Below, in pieces: positions 37,722 through 48,349 of a DNA stretch of 64,000 nt. Position 1 is the stretch's first letter, and each line of letters begins with the position of its first letter. The notes below the pieces were generated by a model that did no database searches, was not told the origin of the DNA, and saw only the letters and a program-made list of their open reading frames with translations. Both the position numbers and the translations under genes were made by a program. Source of the stretch: Massilia sp. MS-15 (lineage in GTDB: Bacteria; Pseudomonadota; Gammaproteobacteria; Burkholderiales; Burkholderiaceae_D); contig NZ_JAIWIA010000042.1 in the NCBI RefSeq assembly GCF_020176695.1, positions 1 to 64,000 on the forward strand, in the 5' to 3' direction.

Positions 37722-38918
37722 CTAAAAGAAATGCCGCCAGTCTTCGAGCCAGCCGGGGAAGGCGGCCGCCTCCATCGGGTTGGCGATGTGGTAGCCCTGG
37801 GCGTAGGTGCAGCCGAGGTTTTGCAGGAAATCCCAGTCCTGGCGCGTCTCCACCCCCACCGCCACCGACATGCGGTCCAGGCTGTGCGCCAGTCCAAGGC
37901 AGGAGCGCAGCACCGTGCCAAGCGGGCGGCGCTTGGAGGCGCCATCGACGAAGCTGCGGTCGATCTTCAGTTCGCTGAACGGGATGCGCGCCAGCAGCTG
38001 CAGGTTCGAGCGCCCGGTGCCGTAGTCATCGATCGCCAGGCCGAAACCCATCATCCGCAGGCGCACCAGGCGCTCGATGAAGGCCGGATCGCTGTTGAGC
38101 ACCGAGGATTCCGGCATCTCGAAGGTCAGGTATTCGGGCAGGATGCGGTGGCGCCCGATGCAGGCCGTGATCTGGCGGATGAAGGCCGGATGCGCCAGCG
38201 TCTCGGGCGCGAGATTGATCGAGATCGGCACCGGGATGCCCTGGTCCTGGAACCAGCGGCAGCGTTCGGCCGACATCTCGATCATGCTCCAGTCGAGGAA
38301 ATCGACCCGGTTGTTCTGCTCCAGCGCGTCGATGAAGGAAGCCGGGCCCAGCACCCCGTGTTCCGGATGGCGCCAGCGTGCAAACGCTTCCAGCCCCTTC
38401 ACCTGGCCGGTGGCCAGTTCGATCTTGGGCTGGAAGAAGGGTTCGAACTGGCGCTTCTGCAGGCCGATGCCGATATCCTGGAAGGTCGAACGCGGCCCGG
38501 CCGGACGCTCGGGACTGCGCGCCAGCGGCGTGTAGTTCTCCAGCAGCGGCTTGATCTTCGCCGCCGTCACCGGCTTGCCGATCGTGCCCAGCAGGTCGAT
38601 GCCGTAGGCCTGGGCCAGCGTCTCCACCGAGAACAGCAGCCCGGCCGGCTGGGCGCCGGTGACGATCAGGCGCACGTCGATGCGCTGGGTGCCGAGGTGG
38701 CGCATCAGTTCCAGGCCGTCCATCCCCGGCAGGGCCAGGTCGACGATCGCGACATCGATCCGCGGCGCGAAGCCGCCTTCGAGGCGCTGCAGCGCAAGGT
38801 GCCCGTCCGGCACGTCGGTGACGCGGCTCGCGCCCAGCTGGCCGAGCAGCTCCACCAGCGACCGGCGCTGGGCCGTGTCGGCTTCCGCCACCAGGAAGTG
38901 CAAATGCGCGATGTCCAT
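37722..38918 (-). CDS. Response regulator with EAL domain (RocR/VieA-like), possibly impaired
   Basis: 398-aa protein. The receiver domain (residues 1-125) has the phospho-acceptor Asp in AIVDLALPGMDG and the lysine in IGKPVT. The EAL domain has EAFARW, ISINLAP, IDDYGTG and KIDRSFV. The usual EGVE catalytic motif reads VGVE, losing the first glutamate thought to help hydrolysis, so phosphodiesterase activity may be reduced or the protein may serve as a c-di-GMP sensor. No histidine kinase is adjacent. It is 65 bp downstream of the trmH-like gene. Confidence 0.88.
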   Translation of the reverse strand: MDIAHLHFLVAEADTAQRRSLVELLGQLGASRVTDVPDGHLALQRLEGGFAPRIDVAIVDLALPGMDGLELMRHLGTQRIDVRLIVTGAQPAGLLFSVETLAQAYGIDLLGTIGKPVTAAKIKPLLENYTPLARSPERPAGPRSTFQDIGIGLQKRQFEPFFQPKIELATGQVKGLEAFARWRHPEHGVLGPASFIDALEQNNRVDFLDWSMIEMSAERCRWFQDQGIPVPISINLAPETLAHPAFIRQITACIGRHRILPEYLTFEMPESSVLNSDPAFIERLVRLRMMGFGLAIDDYGTGRSNLQLLARIPFSELKIDRSFVDGASKRRPLGTVLRSCLGLAHSLDRMSVAVGVETRQDWDFLQNLGCTYAQGYHIANPMEAAAFPGWLEDWRHFF

Positions 38919-38983
38919 CTCTACTCCATTTCAGCATCTCGACGCGAGCTCGCGCCAGCTTAACCCGAAGGCCGAGTGCGCGT

Positions 38984-39769
38984 CTATGCCTGCAGCTGCC
39001 GCAGCTGCTCGAAGAAGCACACGGCGGCGCAGGCGGCCACGTTGAGCGACTCCACCTTGCCCGCATGCGGCACTGCGACGCGGTGCGTGGCCAGCGCCAG
39101 CAGCTCCTGCGACACGCCCTGCCCTTCGTGTCCGAGCACCCAGGCTACGGGACGCCGCAGGTCGAGCGCATACAGCCGCTCGGCGGCATAGCCGCTGGTG
39201 GCCAGCACTGGAATGCTGGCCGAGCGCACCAGCGGCGCCAGCTCGATGTTCTCGAAGATGTCGAGCACGAAGTGGGCGCCCATCGCCGCACGCAGCACCT
39301 TGGGCGACCAGCAGAAGGCCGTGCCCGGCGCGCAGTACACCTGACAGATGCCGCTCGCCGCGGCGCTGCGCAGGATCGAGCCAACGTTGCCCGGGTCCTG
39401 CACGCCATCGAGCAGCACGCTCGATTCGACCAGGGCGGGCGAGCGGTCCGGCACCGGACACACCACCAGGAACAGCACGTGCACGCCATGCTCCACCTGG
39501 CTGATCGCGCCGAACAGCGCGTCCGGCAGCACCGTGCCCGGGGCGCCCAGCGCTTCGGCGCCAGCCGCGATGGCCGCCACTTCCGGATTGGCGAGCGCCG
39601 TTTCCGACACCACGCAGTGGACGGGCGCGCCGCGCAGCTCGAGCCAGCTCTGGCACAGGTGCACGCCGTCAAGCAGGCTCAGACCGCTCTTCCTGCGCGC
39701 CTGCGAACTGGTGGCGAGCGCCTTGAGCTCTTTATAGAACGCGTTGTCGCGCGAAGTGATCGATTTCAT
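38984..39769 (-). CDS. TrmH/SpoU-family RNA 2'-O-methyltransferase
   Basis: 261-aa SPOUT methyltransferase. An N-terminal substrate-binding domain precedes LLDGVQDPGNVGSILRSAAA (motif 1), LGHEGQG (motif 2) and VESLNVAAC (motif 3), which form the knotted SAM site. The target, rRNA or tRNA, is not evident. The start at 39769 lies 10 bp after rnhB; a longer frame overlaps rnhB and is rejected. It is the last gene of the lpx superoperon before the EAL regulator. Confidence 0.9.
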   Translation of the reverse strand: MKSITSRDNAFYKELKALATSSQARRKSGLSLLDGVHLCQSWLELRGAPVHCVVSETALANPEVAAIAAGAEALGAPGTVLPDALFGAISQVEHGVHVLFLVVCPVPDRSPALVESSVLLDGVQDPGNVGSILRSAAASGICQVYCAPGTAFCWSPKVLRAAMGAHFVLDIFENIELAPLVRSASIPVLATSGYAAERLYALDLRRPVAWVLGHEGQGVSQELLALATHRVAVPHAGKVESLNVAACAAVCFFEQLRQLQA

Positions 39770-39779
39770 GCGGCGGCCC

Positions 39780-40436
39780 TCATGCAGCAAACAGGTCGGC
39801 CTGCAGCAGCTCACGCACCGGTCCGAACGAGCGGCGGTGCACCGGCGACGGTCCATGCAGGCGCAGGCGCTCCAGGTGCAGCGCCGTCCCATAGCCCTTG
39901 TGCTGGTCGAAGCAGTACTGCGGATACGCGGCATGCAGGCGCACCAGCGCGGCGTCGCGTGCGGTCTTGGCAAGGATCGAGGCCGCCGAGATCGCATGCA
40001 CTTTGTCGTCACCCTCGACCACGGCGTGGGCCTTGATCTCCATCGGCGGGCAGCGGTTGCCGTCGATCAGGGCGATGGTCGGCAGCGTGGACAGCGCCTC
40101 CACCGCGCGCCGCATGGCCAGCATGGTCGCGTGCAGGATGTTCAGCGAGTCGATTTCTTCGCATGAGCACTCGGCGATGGCCCAGGCCAGCGCGCATTCC
40201 CTGATCTGCGGCGCCAGTTCTTCGCGCCGCGCCTCGCTCAGCTTCTTGGAGTCGCGCAGGCCCTCGATCGGGCGCTTCGGATCGAGGATCACGGCGGCGG
40301 CGAATACCGGCCCGGCCAGCGGGCCGCGGCCGGCTTCGTCCACGCCGCACACGATGTCGGCGTCGGTGAAGGGGCGCAGCCGCGGCGGCAGGCCGGGATA
40401 GAGGTTCATCCTGGGTCGTCGGGCAGTCTTGCTCAT
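39780..40436 (-). CDS. rnhB: Ribonuclease HII
   Basis: 218-aa enzyme that nicks RNA in RNA-DNA hybrids and at single ribonucleotides. It has the [12 protein letters not shown] motif with the first Asp-Glu pair, [11 protein letters not shown], a third acid in LIDGN and [13 protein letters not shown] with the fourth region. The ATG overlaps the lpxB stop by four bases. Confidence 0.96.
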   Translation of the reverse strand: MSKTARRPRMNLYPGLPPRLRPFTDADIVCGVDEAGRGPLAGPVFAAAVILDPKRPIEGLRDSKKLSEARREELAPQIRECALAWAIAECSCEEIDSLNILHATMLAMRRAVEALSTLPTIALIDGNRCPPMEIKAHAVVEGDDKVHAISAASILAKTARDAALVRLHAAYPQYCFDQHKGYGTALHLERLRLHGPSPVHRRSFGPVRELLQADLFAA

Positions 40437-41608
40437 TTGCGTTTTCCAATCACGCGCAGCACGGCGTCAGCGCTCGCCTCGGCGCTGTTGCGCAGCAGGC
40501 TGTGGTGCATGTCGAGGAAGCGGCGCGCCAGCGCCTCCTTCCCGGCCGGGTCGTCCAACTGGCGCCAGACGGCGTCGGCCAGCGCCTGCGGCGTGGCGGC
40601 ATGCTGAAGATATTCCGGCACGAGGAATTCGCGCGCCAGGATGTTCGGCAGCCCGATCCAGGGCTGGTAGCCCATGTGGCGCATGATTTCCCACGAGGCG
40701 CGCATGACCTTGTAGGCGATCACCATCGGCTTCTTGAACAGCGCCACCTCGAGCGTTGCGGTGCCGGAGGCCACCAGCACCGCGTCGGCGGCGGCGATCG
40801 CGGCGTGCGATCCGCCGTCGACCAGGCGCACCGGCACCTCGCCCAGGCCGGCCTTGTGCACGATGTCGGTGTAGTAGGCGCGCTGGCGCTCGCCCGCCAT
40901 CGGCGCGATGAAGGTCATGCCCGGGTCGCGCTGCGCCAGCAGGCGCGCGGCCGCGACAAACGGCTCGGCCAGGTATTTCAGCTCTCCCATGCGGCTGCCC
41001 GGCATCAGGGTGACCACGCGTGCGCCAGGGGCGATGCCGAGCGCCGCGCGCGCCGCCGCCACGTCCGGCGCCAGTGGAATCATCTCGGCCAGCGGGTGCC
41101 CGATATAGGTCACCGGCACCCCGGCCGCACGGTAGATCGCTTCCTCGAATGGAAAGATAACCAGCATGTGCGACACGGCACGCTTGATCTTCTTGATGCG
41201 CCCGCCGCGCCAGGCCCAGATCTGCGGGCTGACGAAATGCACGGTCGGAATGCCGCCGGCGCGCAACTGCTCTTCCAGGCCCAGGTTGAAGCCCGGGTAG
41301 TCGGCGCCGATGAAGGCGGCCGGCCGCTCCGCGAGCAGGCGGTCGCGCAGGCGGTTCTGGATGCCCTTGATCTCGCGGTAGCGGGGAATGATCTCGAACA
41401 GACCGCGCACGGTGAGCGTCTCGATCGGAACGTCGGAGTGCATGCCCTGCTCGATCATGCGCGGGCCGCCGATGCCATGGAAGCGCACGTCCGGCAGGTG
41501 CGGACGCAGTCCGGCCATCAGGCGCGCGGCCAGCATGTCGCCGGACACCTCGCCTGCCACCATCGCAAGTGACATGCCGCGGGCCGTGAACTCAGCGGAC
41601 GATGCCAC
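40433..41608 (-). CDS. lpxB: Lipid-A-disaccharide synthase
   Basis: 391-aa GT19 glycosyltransferase joining UDP-diacylglucosamine and lipid X to form the lipid A disaccharide at the inner membrane. [13 protein letters not shown] at the start, [22 protein letters not shown] and LMPGSRMGE are all family marks. The preferred start may be a few residues inside (MSLAMVAGE), since the first 12 residues overlap lpxA. Overlap with lpxA is 17 bp and with rnhB 4 bp. Confidence 0.96.
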   Translation of the reverse strand: MASSAEFTARGMSLAMVAGEVSGDMLAARLMAGLRPHLPDVRFHGIGGPRMIEQGMHSDVPIETLTVRGLFEIIPRYREIKGIQNRLRDRLLAERPAAFIGADYPGFNLGLEEQLRAGGIPTVHFVSPQIWAWRGGRIKKIKRAVSHMLVIFPFEEAIYRAAGVPVTYIGHPLAEMIPLAPDVAAARAALGIAPGARVVTLMPGSRMGELKYLAEPFVAAARLLAQRDPGMTFIAPMAGERQRAYYTDIVHKAGLGEVPVRLVDGGSHAAIAAADAVLVASGTATLEVALFKKPMVIAYKVMRASWEIMRHMGYQPWIGLPNILAREFLVPEYLQHAATPQALADAVWRQLDDPAGKEALARRFLDMHHSLLRNSAEASADAVLRVIGKRK

Positions 41609-42380
41609 GGCTTGCCAGGCCCAGGAACTCGCGCATGGCGCGGATGTCTTGCGCCGCGCCCGCGTGCTGGCTTTCCTGCTCCAGCAGCGCGGCCTTGGCT
41701 TCCTCGAGCGTCAGGCCGGAACGGTACAGCAGCTTGTAGGCGGCGCGGATGCCGTCGATGCGCTCGCGCGTGAAGCCGCGCCGCTTGAGGCCCTCGATGT
41801 TGATGCCGCGCTGGCCGGCCGGATTCCCCGACACCAGCACGAAGGGCGGCACGTCCTGGGTCAGGCTGGTGTACATGCCGATGAAGGCATGGGCGCCGAT
41901 CTTGCAGAACTGGTGCACGCCGGCATAGCCGGACAGGATCGCGTGGTCGCCCACGTGCACATGGCCAGCCAGTTGCGCGTTGTTCGAGAAGATCGTGTGG
42001 CTGCCCACCTGGCAGTCGTGCGCCAGGTGCACGTAGGCCGAGATCCAGTTGTCGTCGCCCAGGCGGGTCACGCCTTCGTCCTGGGCCGTGCCCAGGTTCA
42101 TGGTGACGAATTCGCGGATCGTATTGCCGTCGCCGATTTCCAGGCGGGTCGGCTCGCCCTGCCATTTCTTGTCCTGGGGCGCCGCGCCGATCGAGCAGAA
42201 CTGGAAGAACTTGTTATCCCTGCCGACCGTCGTATGGCCCTCGATGACCACGTGCGGGCCGACCACGGTGCCGGCGCCGATGCGCACGTTTGGCCCGATG
42301 ATCGAATACGGGCCGACCTCGACCGAGCTGTCCAGCTCCGCCTTCGGGTCGACGATCGCGCTCGGGTGAATCCTGCTCAT
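41592..42380 (-). CDS. lpxA: UDP-GlcNAc acyltransferase
   Basis: 262-aa left-handed beta-helix enzyme adding a 3-hydroxyacyl chain to UDP-GlcNAc, the first step of lipid A synthesis. Hexapeptide repeats fill residues 1-190. HLAHDCQVG contains the catalytic histidine region, and the C terminus is helical. One base separates it from fabZ. Confidence 0.96.
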   Translation of the reverse strand: MSRIHPSAIVDPKAELDSSVEVGPYSIIGPNVRIGAGTVVGPHVVIEGHTTVGRDNKFFQFCSIGAAPQDKKWQGEPTRLEIGDGNTIREFVTMNLGTAQDEGVTRLGDDNWISAYVHLAHDCQVGSHTIFSNNAQLAGHVHVGDHAILSGYAGVHQFCKIGAHAFIGMYTSLTQDVPPFVLVSGNPAGQRGINIEGLKRRGFTRERIDGIRAAYKLLYRSGLTLEEAKAALLEQESQHAGAAQDIRAMREFLGLASRGIVR

Positions 42381-42381
42381 C

Positions 42382-42888
42382 TTACTGTCCCGCGGGGGTG
42401 GCGGGGATGGCGGCGGCGTCGTTGGCGCGGATGGTGCACATCAGTTCACCCTCGACCGCGACCTTGCCGTCCACGCTGGCCACCGCCTTGTATTTCCAGA
42501 TGCCGCGCGAGACGCGCAGGATCTCGACGTCCATCTTGAGCTGGTCGCCCGGCTCCACCGGGCGCTTGAAGCGCGCATTGTCGATGCCCACGAAGTACAC
42601 CACCGAGTTCTCGTCCGGCTTGACGTTCATGGTCATGAAGGACAGGATCGCGGCGGTCTGCGCCATCGCCTCGATCATCAGGACGCCCGGCATCACCGGC
42701 TTGTGCGGGAAGTGGCCGTTGAAGAATTCCTCGTTGACGGTAACGTTCTTGATCGCGGTGATGCGTTTGCCGACTTCGACGTCGAGCACGCGGTCCACCA
42801 GCAGCAGCGGATAGCGGTGCGGCAGGTATTCCTTGATCGCGTTGATGTCGAGGGTGGTCTTGGCGCTGCTCTGGACGTCGGTATTCAT
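42382..42888 (-). CDS. fabZ: 3-hydroxyacyl-ACP dehydratase
   Basis: 168-aa hot-dog-fold dehydratase of fatty-acid elongation. The catalytic histidine lies in [16 protein letters not shown] and the glutamate follows in the helix EAMAQ. It competes with LpxA for hydroxyacyl-ACP, which explains its place inside the lpx cluster. The start overlaps the lpxD stop by four bases. The C-terminal Ala/Pro tail is a little longer than usual. Confidence 0.96.
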   Translation of the reverse strand: MNTDVQSSAKTTLDINAIKEYLPHRYPLLLVDRVLDVEVGKRITAIKNVTVNEEFFNGHFPHKPVMPGVLMIEAMAQTAAILSFMTMNVKPDENSVVYFVGIDNARFKRPVEPGDQLKMDVEILRVSRGIWKYKAVASVDGKVAVEGELMCTIRANDAAAIPATPAGQ

Positions 42889-43958
42889 TTTTGTTCTGTC
42901 AGTGTTTTGATTGTTTTTTCAAGCGTGCGGATCTTCTCGCGCATCGAGGCCAGGTTGCGCACGATGGCGGCGCTGCGTTCCCACTCGGCGTTCTTGGCCA
43001 GCGGGTAGAAGCCGGTGTACTGGCCCGGCTCCAGCACCGAGCGCGACACCATGCTGCCCGAGGAGATATGGACGTTGTCCGCGATCTCCAGGTGCCCCAG
43101 CACCATGGCGGCGCCACCGAAGGTGCAGCCCTTGCCGATCTTGGCGCTGCCGGCCACGCCGACGCAGCCCGCCATCGCGGTGTGGGCGCCGATATGGCAG
43201 TTGTGGCCGATCTGGATCTGGTTGTCGAGCTTGACCCCGTCCTCGATCACGGTGTCAGCCAGCGCGCCGCGGTCGATGCAGGTATTCGCGCCGATGTCGA
43301 CGTCGTCGCCGATCACCACCGCGCCGGTCTGCGGGATCTTGATGTACTTGCCGCCCTCGACCGCGAAGCCGAAACCGTCGGTGCCGATCACGGCGCCGGA
43401 ATGGATGATGCCGCGTGCGCCGATGCTGCAGCGCGCGTGGAACGTCACGTTGGCGAACAGCCGGGTGCCGGCGCCGATGCGCGCTTCAGGCCCGATGTGG
43501 CAGCCGGCGTCGATCACGGCATGCGCGCCGACGATGGCGCCCGCCTCGATCGTTACCAGGGGGCCCACGTGCGCGGTCGGATCGACCACCGCCTGCGGCG
43601 ACACCACCGCGCTCGGGTGGATCCCGGGCGCGGGCGGGGTCTCGGCAAGCGAGACGAAATATTGCGCGGCGCGGGCGAAGTAGGCGTACGGATTGGTGGT
43701 CAGGATACGCGCACCTTCATAGGTGGCGCTGACGGTCGGGTCGTCCAGCGGCGACAGGATCAGCGCCGCGGCGCCGCTCTGCGCGGCCAGGGCGCGCAGC
43801 TTGCTGTTGCTGAGGAAGCTGATGTGCGCTGGTCCCGCGCTGTCGAGCGGCGCGATGGCCGAGACGGTGATCCCAGGGTCGCCCACCAGTTGTCCGCCGA
43901 AGCGCTCGACCAGGTCTCCGAGTCGAATGCCCATGTTGGAATGTAGGGTGTCAGTCAA
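42885..43958 (-). CDS. lpxD: UDP-3-O-acylglucosamine N-acyltransferase
   Basis: 357-aa hexapeptide-repeat acyltransferase adding the second acyl chain in lipid A synthesis. A uridine-binding N-terminal domain (residues 1-105) precedes a long beta-helix with QIGHNCHIG, where the catalytic histidine sits. A short coiled-coil C terminus is visible ([15 protein letters not shown]). It lies 19 bp downstream of skp. Confidence 0.96.
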   Translation of the reverse strand: MTDTLHSNMGIRLGDLVERFGGQLVGDPGITVSAIAPLDSAGPAHISFLSNSKLRALAAQSGAAALILSPLDDPTVSATYEGARILTTNPYAYFARAAQYFVSLAETPPAPGIHPSAVVSPQAVVDPTAHVGPLVTIEAGAIVGAHAVIDAGCHIGPEARIGAGTRLFANVTFHARCSIGARGIIHSGAVIGTDGFGFAVEGGKYIKIPQTGAVVIGDDVDIGANTCIDRGALADTVIEDGVKLDNQIQIGHNCHIGAHTAMAGCVGVAGSAKIGKGCTFGGAAMVLGHLEIADNVHISSGSMVSRSVLEPGQYTGFYPLAKNAEWERSAAIVRNLASMREKIRTLEKTIKTLTEQK

Positions 43959-43977
43959 TGTGGTGCTTCTTTACGCG

Positions 43978-44505
43978 TTACTTGTCGAGCAGCTTCAGGA
44001 TCTTGTCGGTGATGTCGATGCGCGGGCTTGACCATGCGGCTTCGGCCAGCACGGCGTCCAGCTTCTCCTGTTCGGCAACCTGCTCGATGATCTTGTAGGC
44101 ACGCGTCGCGATCGCGGCGCGCTCTTCGTTCTTGCGCTGCATGAGGTCTTCCTGGAACTCGCGCTGCATGCGCTGGACGTCCTTGTCCATGTTCAGCAGC
44201 TCGCGCGCGCGGCGGGTGCGCTCGACGTCGCTCAGGCCGGCGGCCTCGCCGTCGAACTTCTCCGACATCTGCTTGAGCCTGGTGACGGTTTCCTCGACCA
44301 CCTTCTGGCGCTTGGAGAACTCGGCCTGGATGCGTGCGTCGGCCGTTTTCGCCATCTTCGATTCGGTCATCAGGCGCTCGGTGGCCACGAAGCCGATCCG
44401 GCCCGACCCCGTCTGGGCCTGGGCCAGCGGCGCCGCGCACAGAACGGCCAGCAGCAGCGCCCGTGGCAGTACGCGGGGCAAGGTGGCTATCAGCGTTTTC
44501 AACAT
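43978..44505 (-). CDS. skp: Skp/OmpH periplasmic chaperone
   Basis: 175-aa trimeric chaperone for unfolded outer-membrane proteins. The signal peptide ends AQAQ (about residue 31), followed by GRIGFVATERLM and long charged helices forming the tentacles, and a last strand segment ITDKILKLLDK. The ATG at 44505 is chosen because GGAGAGAG directly precedes it; the upstream candidate at 44517 is a TTG. It is encoded beside bamA, whose substrates it delivers. Confidence 0.94.
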   Translation of the reverse strand: MLKTLIATLPRVLPRALLLAVLCAAPLAQAQTGSGRIGFVATERLMTESKMAKTADARIQAEFSKRQKVVEETVTRLKQMSEKFDGEAAGLSDVERTRRARELLNMDKDVQRMQREFQEDLMQRKNEERAAIATRAYKIIEQVAEQEKLDAVLAEAAWSSPRIDITDKILKLLDK

Positions 44506-44552
44506 CTCTCTCCGCAATCAGGTGGGCCGCGCGCGCGGCCCCGTTCTCGCCG

Positions 44553-46889
44553 TCAGAAGCCGGTACCCATCTGGAACTGGAAGCGCTCCAGGCGGTCGCC
44601 CGGCAGGGCATTCAAAGGCTTAGCATAACTCAACTTGAGCGGACCGACCGGCGAAATCCACGACAGGCCGATACCCGCCGAATAGCGCATCCGGTCGAGA
44701 CGGATCTTTTCCTGCTCCTGGTAGACCTGGCCGCCGTCCACGAACGTGAACCAGCGCAGGCTGCGGTCGGTGCCGCTGCCAGGGAACGGGAACTGCAGTT
44801 CGGCGTTGGCGATCACGCGCTTGGAGCCGCCGATGGCGTCGTAGTAGGTCGGGTCGACCACGCCCAGGGTCGAGCTCTCGTAGCCGCGCACCGAACCGAT
44901 GCCGCCGGCGTAGAAGTTCTTGAAGACCGGGTAGGCGCTGCCGCCGATGCCCTTGCCGTAGTCGAATTCGCCGCGCAGCGCCAGCGTCATCCAGCGCGTG
45001 AGCGGACGCCACCACTGGTGTTCGTACACCAGGCGGTAGTACTTCGAATCGCCCAGCGCATCGATTTCCAGGTTGGCGCGCTGGTAGCGGCCGCGGGTCG
45101 GGGTCACGGCGCTGTCGCGGGTGTCGCGGCCCCAGGCCGCGGTCAGCGGGATCGCGAAGGTGTCCGCCTTGCCGATACCGTCCGCCGGGCCGCCGTTGTT
45201 CGCCACGAAGCTCTTGTACAGCTGCGGCGACGTGAAGTCGGTCTCGATCTGCGTGCGTTCGAGGCCGGCGCCGAAGTAGACGGTGTCGGATTCCGAGAAA
45301 GGCACGCCGAAGTTGAGGGTGCCGCCGGTCTGGCGCACCGTGTACAGGCCGAGGTTGGCCGCCGGCGGACGCATCGTGCGCAGGAACAGCTGGAACGAGC
45401 GCGAGATGCCGTCGTCGGTGAAATACGGATTGGTGTGCGAGAACGCGATCGTGCGGTTGTACTTGCTGGTGTTGAGCTCCAGCGCGACCGTGTTGCCGCT
45501 GCCGGCGAAGTTGGCCTGCGAGATCGACGCGGTGAAGGTGAACTTCTCCGACTGCGAGAAGGCGCCACCGATCATGAAGTTACCGGTCGGCTTCTCTTCC
45601 ACCACCATGTTGACGTCGACCTGGTCGGTGCCGCCCGGGGCCTCCGGGGTGTCGATCTTGACGTCCTTGAAGTAGCCGAGACGGTCGACACGGTCGCGCG
45701 ACAGCTTGACGCGGTTGGCGTCGTACCACGAGCTTTCGAACTGGCGGAACTCGCGGCGGATGACTTCATCGCGCGTCACGGTGTTGCCCGAGATGTTCAT
45801 GTGGCGCACGTAGGCACGCTTGCCCGGGTCGATGAAGAAGGTGAACGCGGCTTCGCGCTTCTCGCGGTTGATTTCCGGGTTGGCGGTGACGTTGGCGAAG
45901 GCGTAGCCGAAGGTGCCGAGGCGGTTGGCGATCAGCTTGTTGGTCGCTTCCTGCGCCTCGCCCGAATAGGTCTTGCCCGGCTGGAGCAGGATCAGGCTGC
46001 GCAGCTCTTCCTCGCGGCCAAACATCTCGCCTTCCAGCTTGACGCTGGAGACGGTGTACTGCTCGCCCTCGGTGATGTTGATGGTCAGGTAGATGTCGCG
46101 CTTGTCCGGCGTGATCGAGACCTGGGTCGATTCGACGTTGGCTTCCAGGTAGCCGTGGTTCAGGTACCAGGACTTGATGGTCTCCAGGTCGCCGGTCAGC
46201 TTTTGCTTGGAATACTGGTCGGCCTTCGAATACCAGGTGAGCCAGCCCGACTTCGACAGCTGCAGCAGTTCGAGCAGCTGCTTGTCGGAGAAGGCCTTGT
46301 TGCCCACGAACGAGATCTGGCGAATCTTGGCGATGTCGCCTTCGTCGACGTTGAACATGACCGTCACGCGGTTACGCTCGATCGGGGTGACGGTGGTGGT
46401 GATCTTCACGCCGTACAGGCCGTGCGACAGGTACTGGCGCTTCAGTTCCTGTTCCGCGCGGTCCACCGCCGCCTTGTCGAAGATGCGGGTCTCGCCCACG
46501 CCGATCTCGCGCAGGGCCTTGACCAGCATGTCCTTCTCGAATTCCTTGGTGCCGGTGAAGTCCACGGAGGAGATCGCGGGACGCTCCTCGACCAGCACCA
46601 CCAGCACGCCGTTTTCCTCTTCCAGGCGGATGTCCTTGAAGAAGCCGGTCGCGAACAGGGCCTTGATCGCGGTGGTGGCCTTGGCGTCGTCGAAGGTCTC
46701 GCCAACACGCACCGGCAGGTAGCTGAACACGGTGCCCGCTTCCGTCCGCTGGATGCCTTCGACCCGGATGTCCTTCACCACGAACGGGTTGACGGCAAGC
46801 GCATTGCCGGCGCACAGAGCCAGGACGGCTGCGCCAATCATGCTGCGGCGGATGAACGGCAGGGCAAAACGGTTCGTGTGTGAATTCAT
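44553..46889 (-). CDS. bamA: Outer-membrane assembly factor BamA
   Basis: 778-aa core of the BAM complex that folds outer-membrane beta-barrels. It has a signal peptide (residues 1-33), five POTRA domains (about 34-430) and a 16-strand barrel with the lid-lock VRGYESST motif in loop 6 and a C-terminal Phe. The start at 46889 (MNSHTNR) gives a conventional signal peptide. In-frame ATGs at 46913 and 46928 would add 8-13 residues. It sits between rseP and skp, the usual order. Confidence 0.95.
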   Translation of the reverse strand: MNSHTNRFALPFIRRSMIGAAVLALCAGNALAVNPFVVKDIRVEGIQRTEAGTVFSYLPVRVGETFDDAKATTAIKALFATGFFKDIRLEEENGVLVVLVEERPAISSVDFTGTKEFEKDMLVKALREIGVGETRIFDKAAVDRAEQELKRQYLSHGLYGVKITTTVTPIERNRVTVMFNVDEGDIAKIRQISFVGNKAFSDKQLLELLQLSKSGWLTWYSKADQYSKQKLTGDLETIKSWYLNHGYLEANVESTQVSITPDKRDIYLTINITEGEQYTVSSVKLEGEMFGREEELRSLILLQPGKTYSGEAQEATNKLIANRLGTFGYAFANVTANPEINREKREAAFTFFIDPGKRAYVRHMNISGNTVTRDEVIRREFRQFESSWYDANRVKLSRDRVDRLGYFKDVKIDTPEAPGGTDQVDVNMVVEEKPTGNFMIGGAFSQSEKFTFTASISQANFAGSGNTVALELNTSKYNRTIAFSHTNPYFTDDGISRSFQLFLRTMRPPAANLGLYTVRQTGGTLNFGVPFSESDTVYFGAGLERTQIETDFTSPQLYKSFVANNGGPADGIGKADTFAIPLTAAWGRDTRDSAVTPTRGRYQRANLEIDALGDSKYYRLVYEHQWWRPLTRWMTLALRGEFDYGKGIGGSAYPVFKNFYAGGIGSVRGYESSTLGVVDPTYYDAIGGSKRVIANAELQFPFPGSGTDRSLRWFTFVDGGQVYQEQEKIRLDRMRYSAGIGLSWISPVGPLKLSYAKPLNALPGDRLERFQFQMGTGF

Positions 46890-47005
46890 TGGCTGGATCT
46901 GTGGGTCAGTCATTGGACATCGTTGCATATTGTTTTTAGCTGGCGTTCCGGCTTGCTGCGCGCCCGGTCGGGCAAGCGTTCGTTGGCGGCGCTCAGTGCA
47001 AGCGC

Positions 47006-48346
47006 TCAGAGCAAGCGCACCAGGTCATTGAAGACGGCGAGCGCCATCAGCATGAACAGCAGGCCGACCCCGAAGCGCTGCGCCAACTCTCCAACGCGCG
47101 CAGGCAGGGGACGCCCGGTCAAAACTTCCAGCGAATAATACAGTAAATGCCCACCATCCAGAACCGGAATTGGTAACAAATTCATGACTCCTAAGCTAAT
47201 ACTAATAAATGCAATGAACTGCAAATAGGTGGCCAGGCCCACGCGCGCCGTCTGTCCGGCGTAGTCGGCAATCGTGATCGGACCGGTAACGTTCTTCCAT
47301 GACGCCTCGCCGGTGATCATCTTGCCGATCATCTTGATCGTCAGCGCGCTGGTGTCCCAGGTGCGCTCCAGGCCCTTGGCCAGCGCCTCGAACGGGCCGG
47401 AACGCACCGTCACCATCTCGACCGGCTGCGCCAGCAGCACTTTTGCCATGCCGCGTCCGCTGGCCTGGTCGCGTTCCGGCGTCACGGCCAGCGCCACGAC
47501 CCGGCCGGCGCGCTCGACTTCCAGCTGCACGCTGCGTCCGGCGGACGTGTGCATCGCTTCGCTGAAGGCCTGGCCATCCTCGACCGCACGGCCATCGGCG
47601 CGCAGCACCAGGTCGCCCGGGCGCAGGCCGGCGCGCTCCCCTGCCCCACCCGGCAGCACCCGCTCGATGCGGGCGCGCGCGCGCCACAGGTCCAGGCCCA
47701 GGGCCTTGGCGACATCGCCTTCGACGTCGAGCGCGGCGATGCGCTCGGCCGGGATCACGGCCGCATAGCTGCCGCCGCCCTGGGCACGCAGCTCGAGCCG
47801 CGCCGCCTCCTTGTCGACCGCCGCATGCACGATCTGCCAGCGCAGCTCGGACCAGGACTGGACCGGATTGCCGTTCACCGCCACCACCGTGTCGCCGCCG
47901 CGCACGCCGGCCAGCTGCGCCGCCGAGCCCTGGGGCGCGGCGCGCAGGCGCGCGGCCGGTTCCTCGACGCCGTGCATGAAGAGCACGGCCAGCAGGCCGA
48001 TCGCGACCAGGAAGTTGGCGAGCGGACCGGCGCCGACGATGGCGATGCGGCGCCACACGCTCTGGCGCGTGAACTCGCGGTGCAGCTCGGATTCGTCCTT
48101 CGGCGCCGTTTCCGGATCGCGGCTGTCGAGCATCTTGACGTAGCCGCCCAGCGGCAGCGCCGATACGGCCCATTCGGTCCCGTCGCGGCCGAAGCGGCGC
48201 GACCAGACCACGCGCCCCATGCCGATCGAGAAGCGCAGCACCTTCACGCCGCAGGCGCGCGCCACCAGGTAGTGGCCCAGTTCGTGCAGGACGATCAGGG
48301 GACCGAGGGCCAGCGCGAAGGCCAGCACGGTATACAGCAGTCCCAT
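47006..48346 (-). CDS. rseP: RseP site-2 intramembrane metalloprotease
   Basis: 446-aa inner-membrane zinc protease that cleaves anti-sigma factors and remnant signal peptides. The zinc ligands are in VLHELGHYL (residues 20-28) and the third ligand in IPVLDGGHLL near the C terminus. Two PDZ-like domains lie between (about 115-310), with four transmembrane segments overall. It is 117 bp upstream of bamA and 3 bp downstream of dxr. Confidence 0.95.
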   Translation of the reverse strand: MGLLYTVLAFALALGPLIVLHELGHYLVARACGVKVLRFSIGMGRVVWSRRFGRDGTEWAVSALPLGGYVKMLDSRDPETAPKDESELHREFTRQSVWRRIAIVGAGPLANFLVAIGLLAVLFMHGVEEPAARLRAAPQGSAAQLAGVRGGDTVVAVNGNPVQSWSELRWQIVHAAVDKEAARLELRAQGGGSYAAVIPAERIAALDVEGDVAKALGLDLWRARARIERVLPGGAGERAGLRPGDLVLRADGRAVEDGQAFSEAMHTSAGRSVQLEVERAGRVVALAVTPERDQASGRGMAKVLLAQPVEMVTVRSGPFEALAKGLERTWDTSALTIKMIGKMITGEASWKNVTGPITIADYAGQTARVGLATYLQFIAFISISLGVMNLLPIPVLDGGHLLYYSLEVLTGRPLPARVGELAQRFGVGLLFMLMALAVFNDLVRLL

Positions 48347-48349
48347 GGC

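Noticed and set aside
44334..46883. Plus-strand 849-codon open frame opposite bamA
   Set aside because: Antisense shadow caused by high GC at third positions. BamA is full length on the minus strand.
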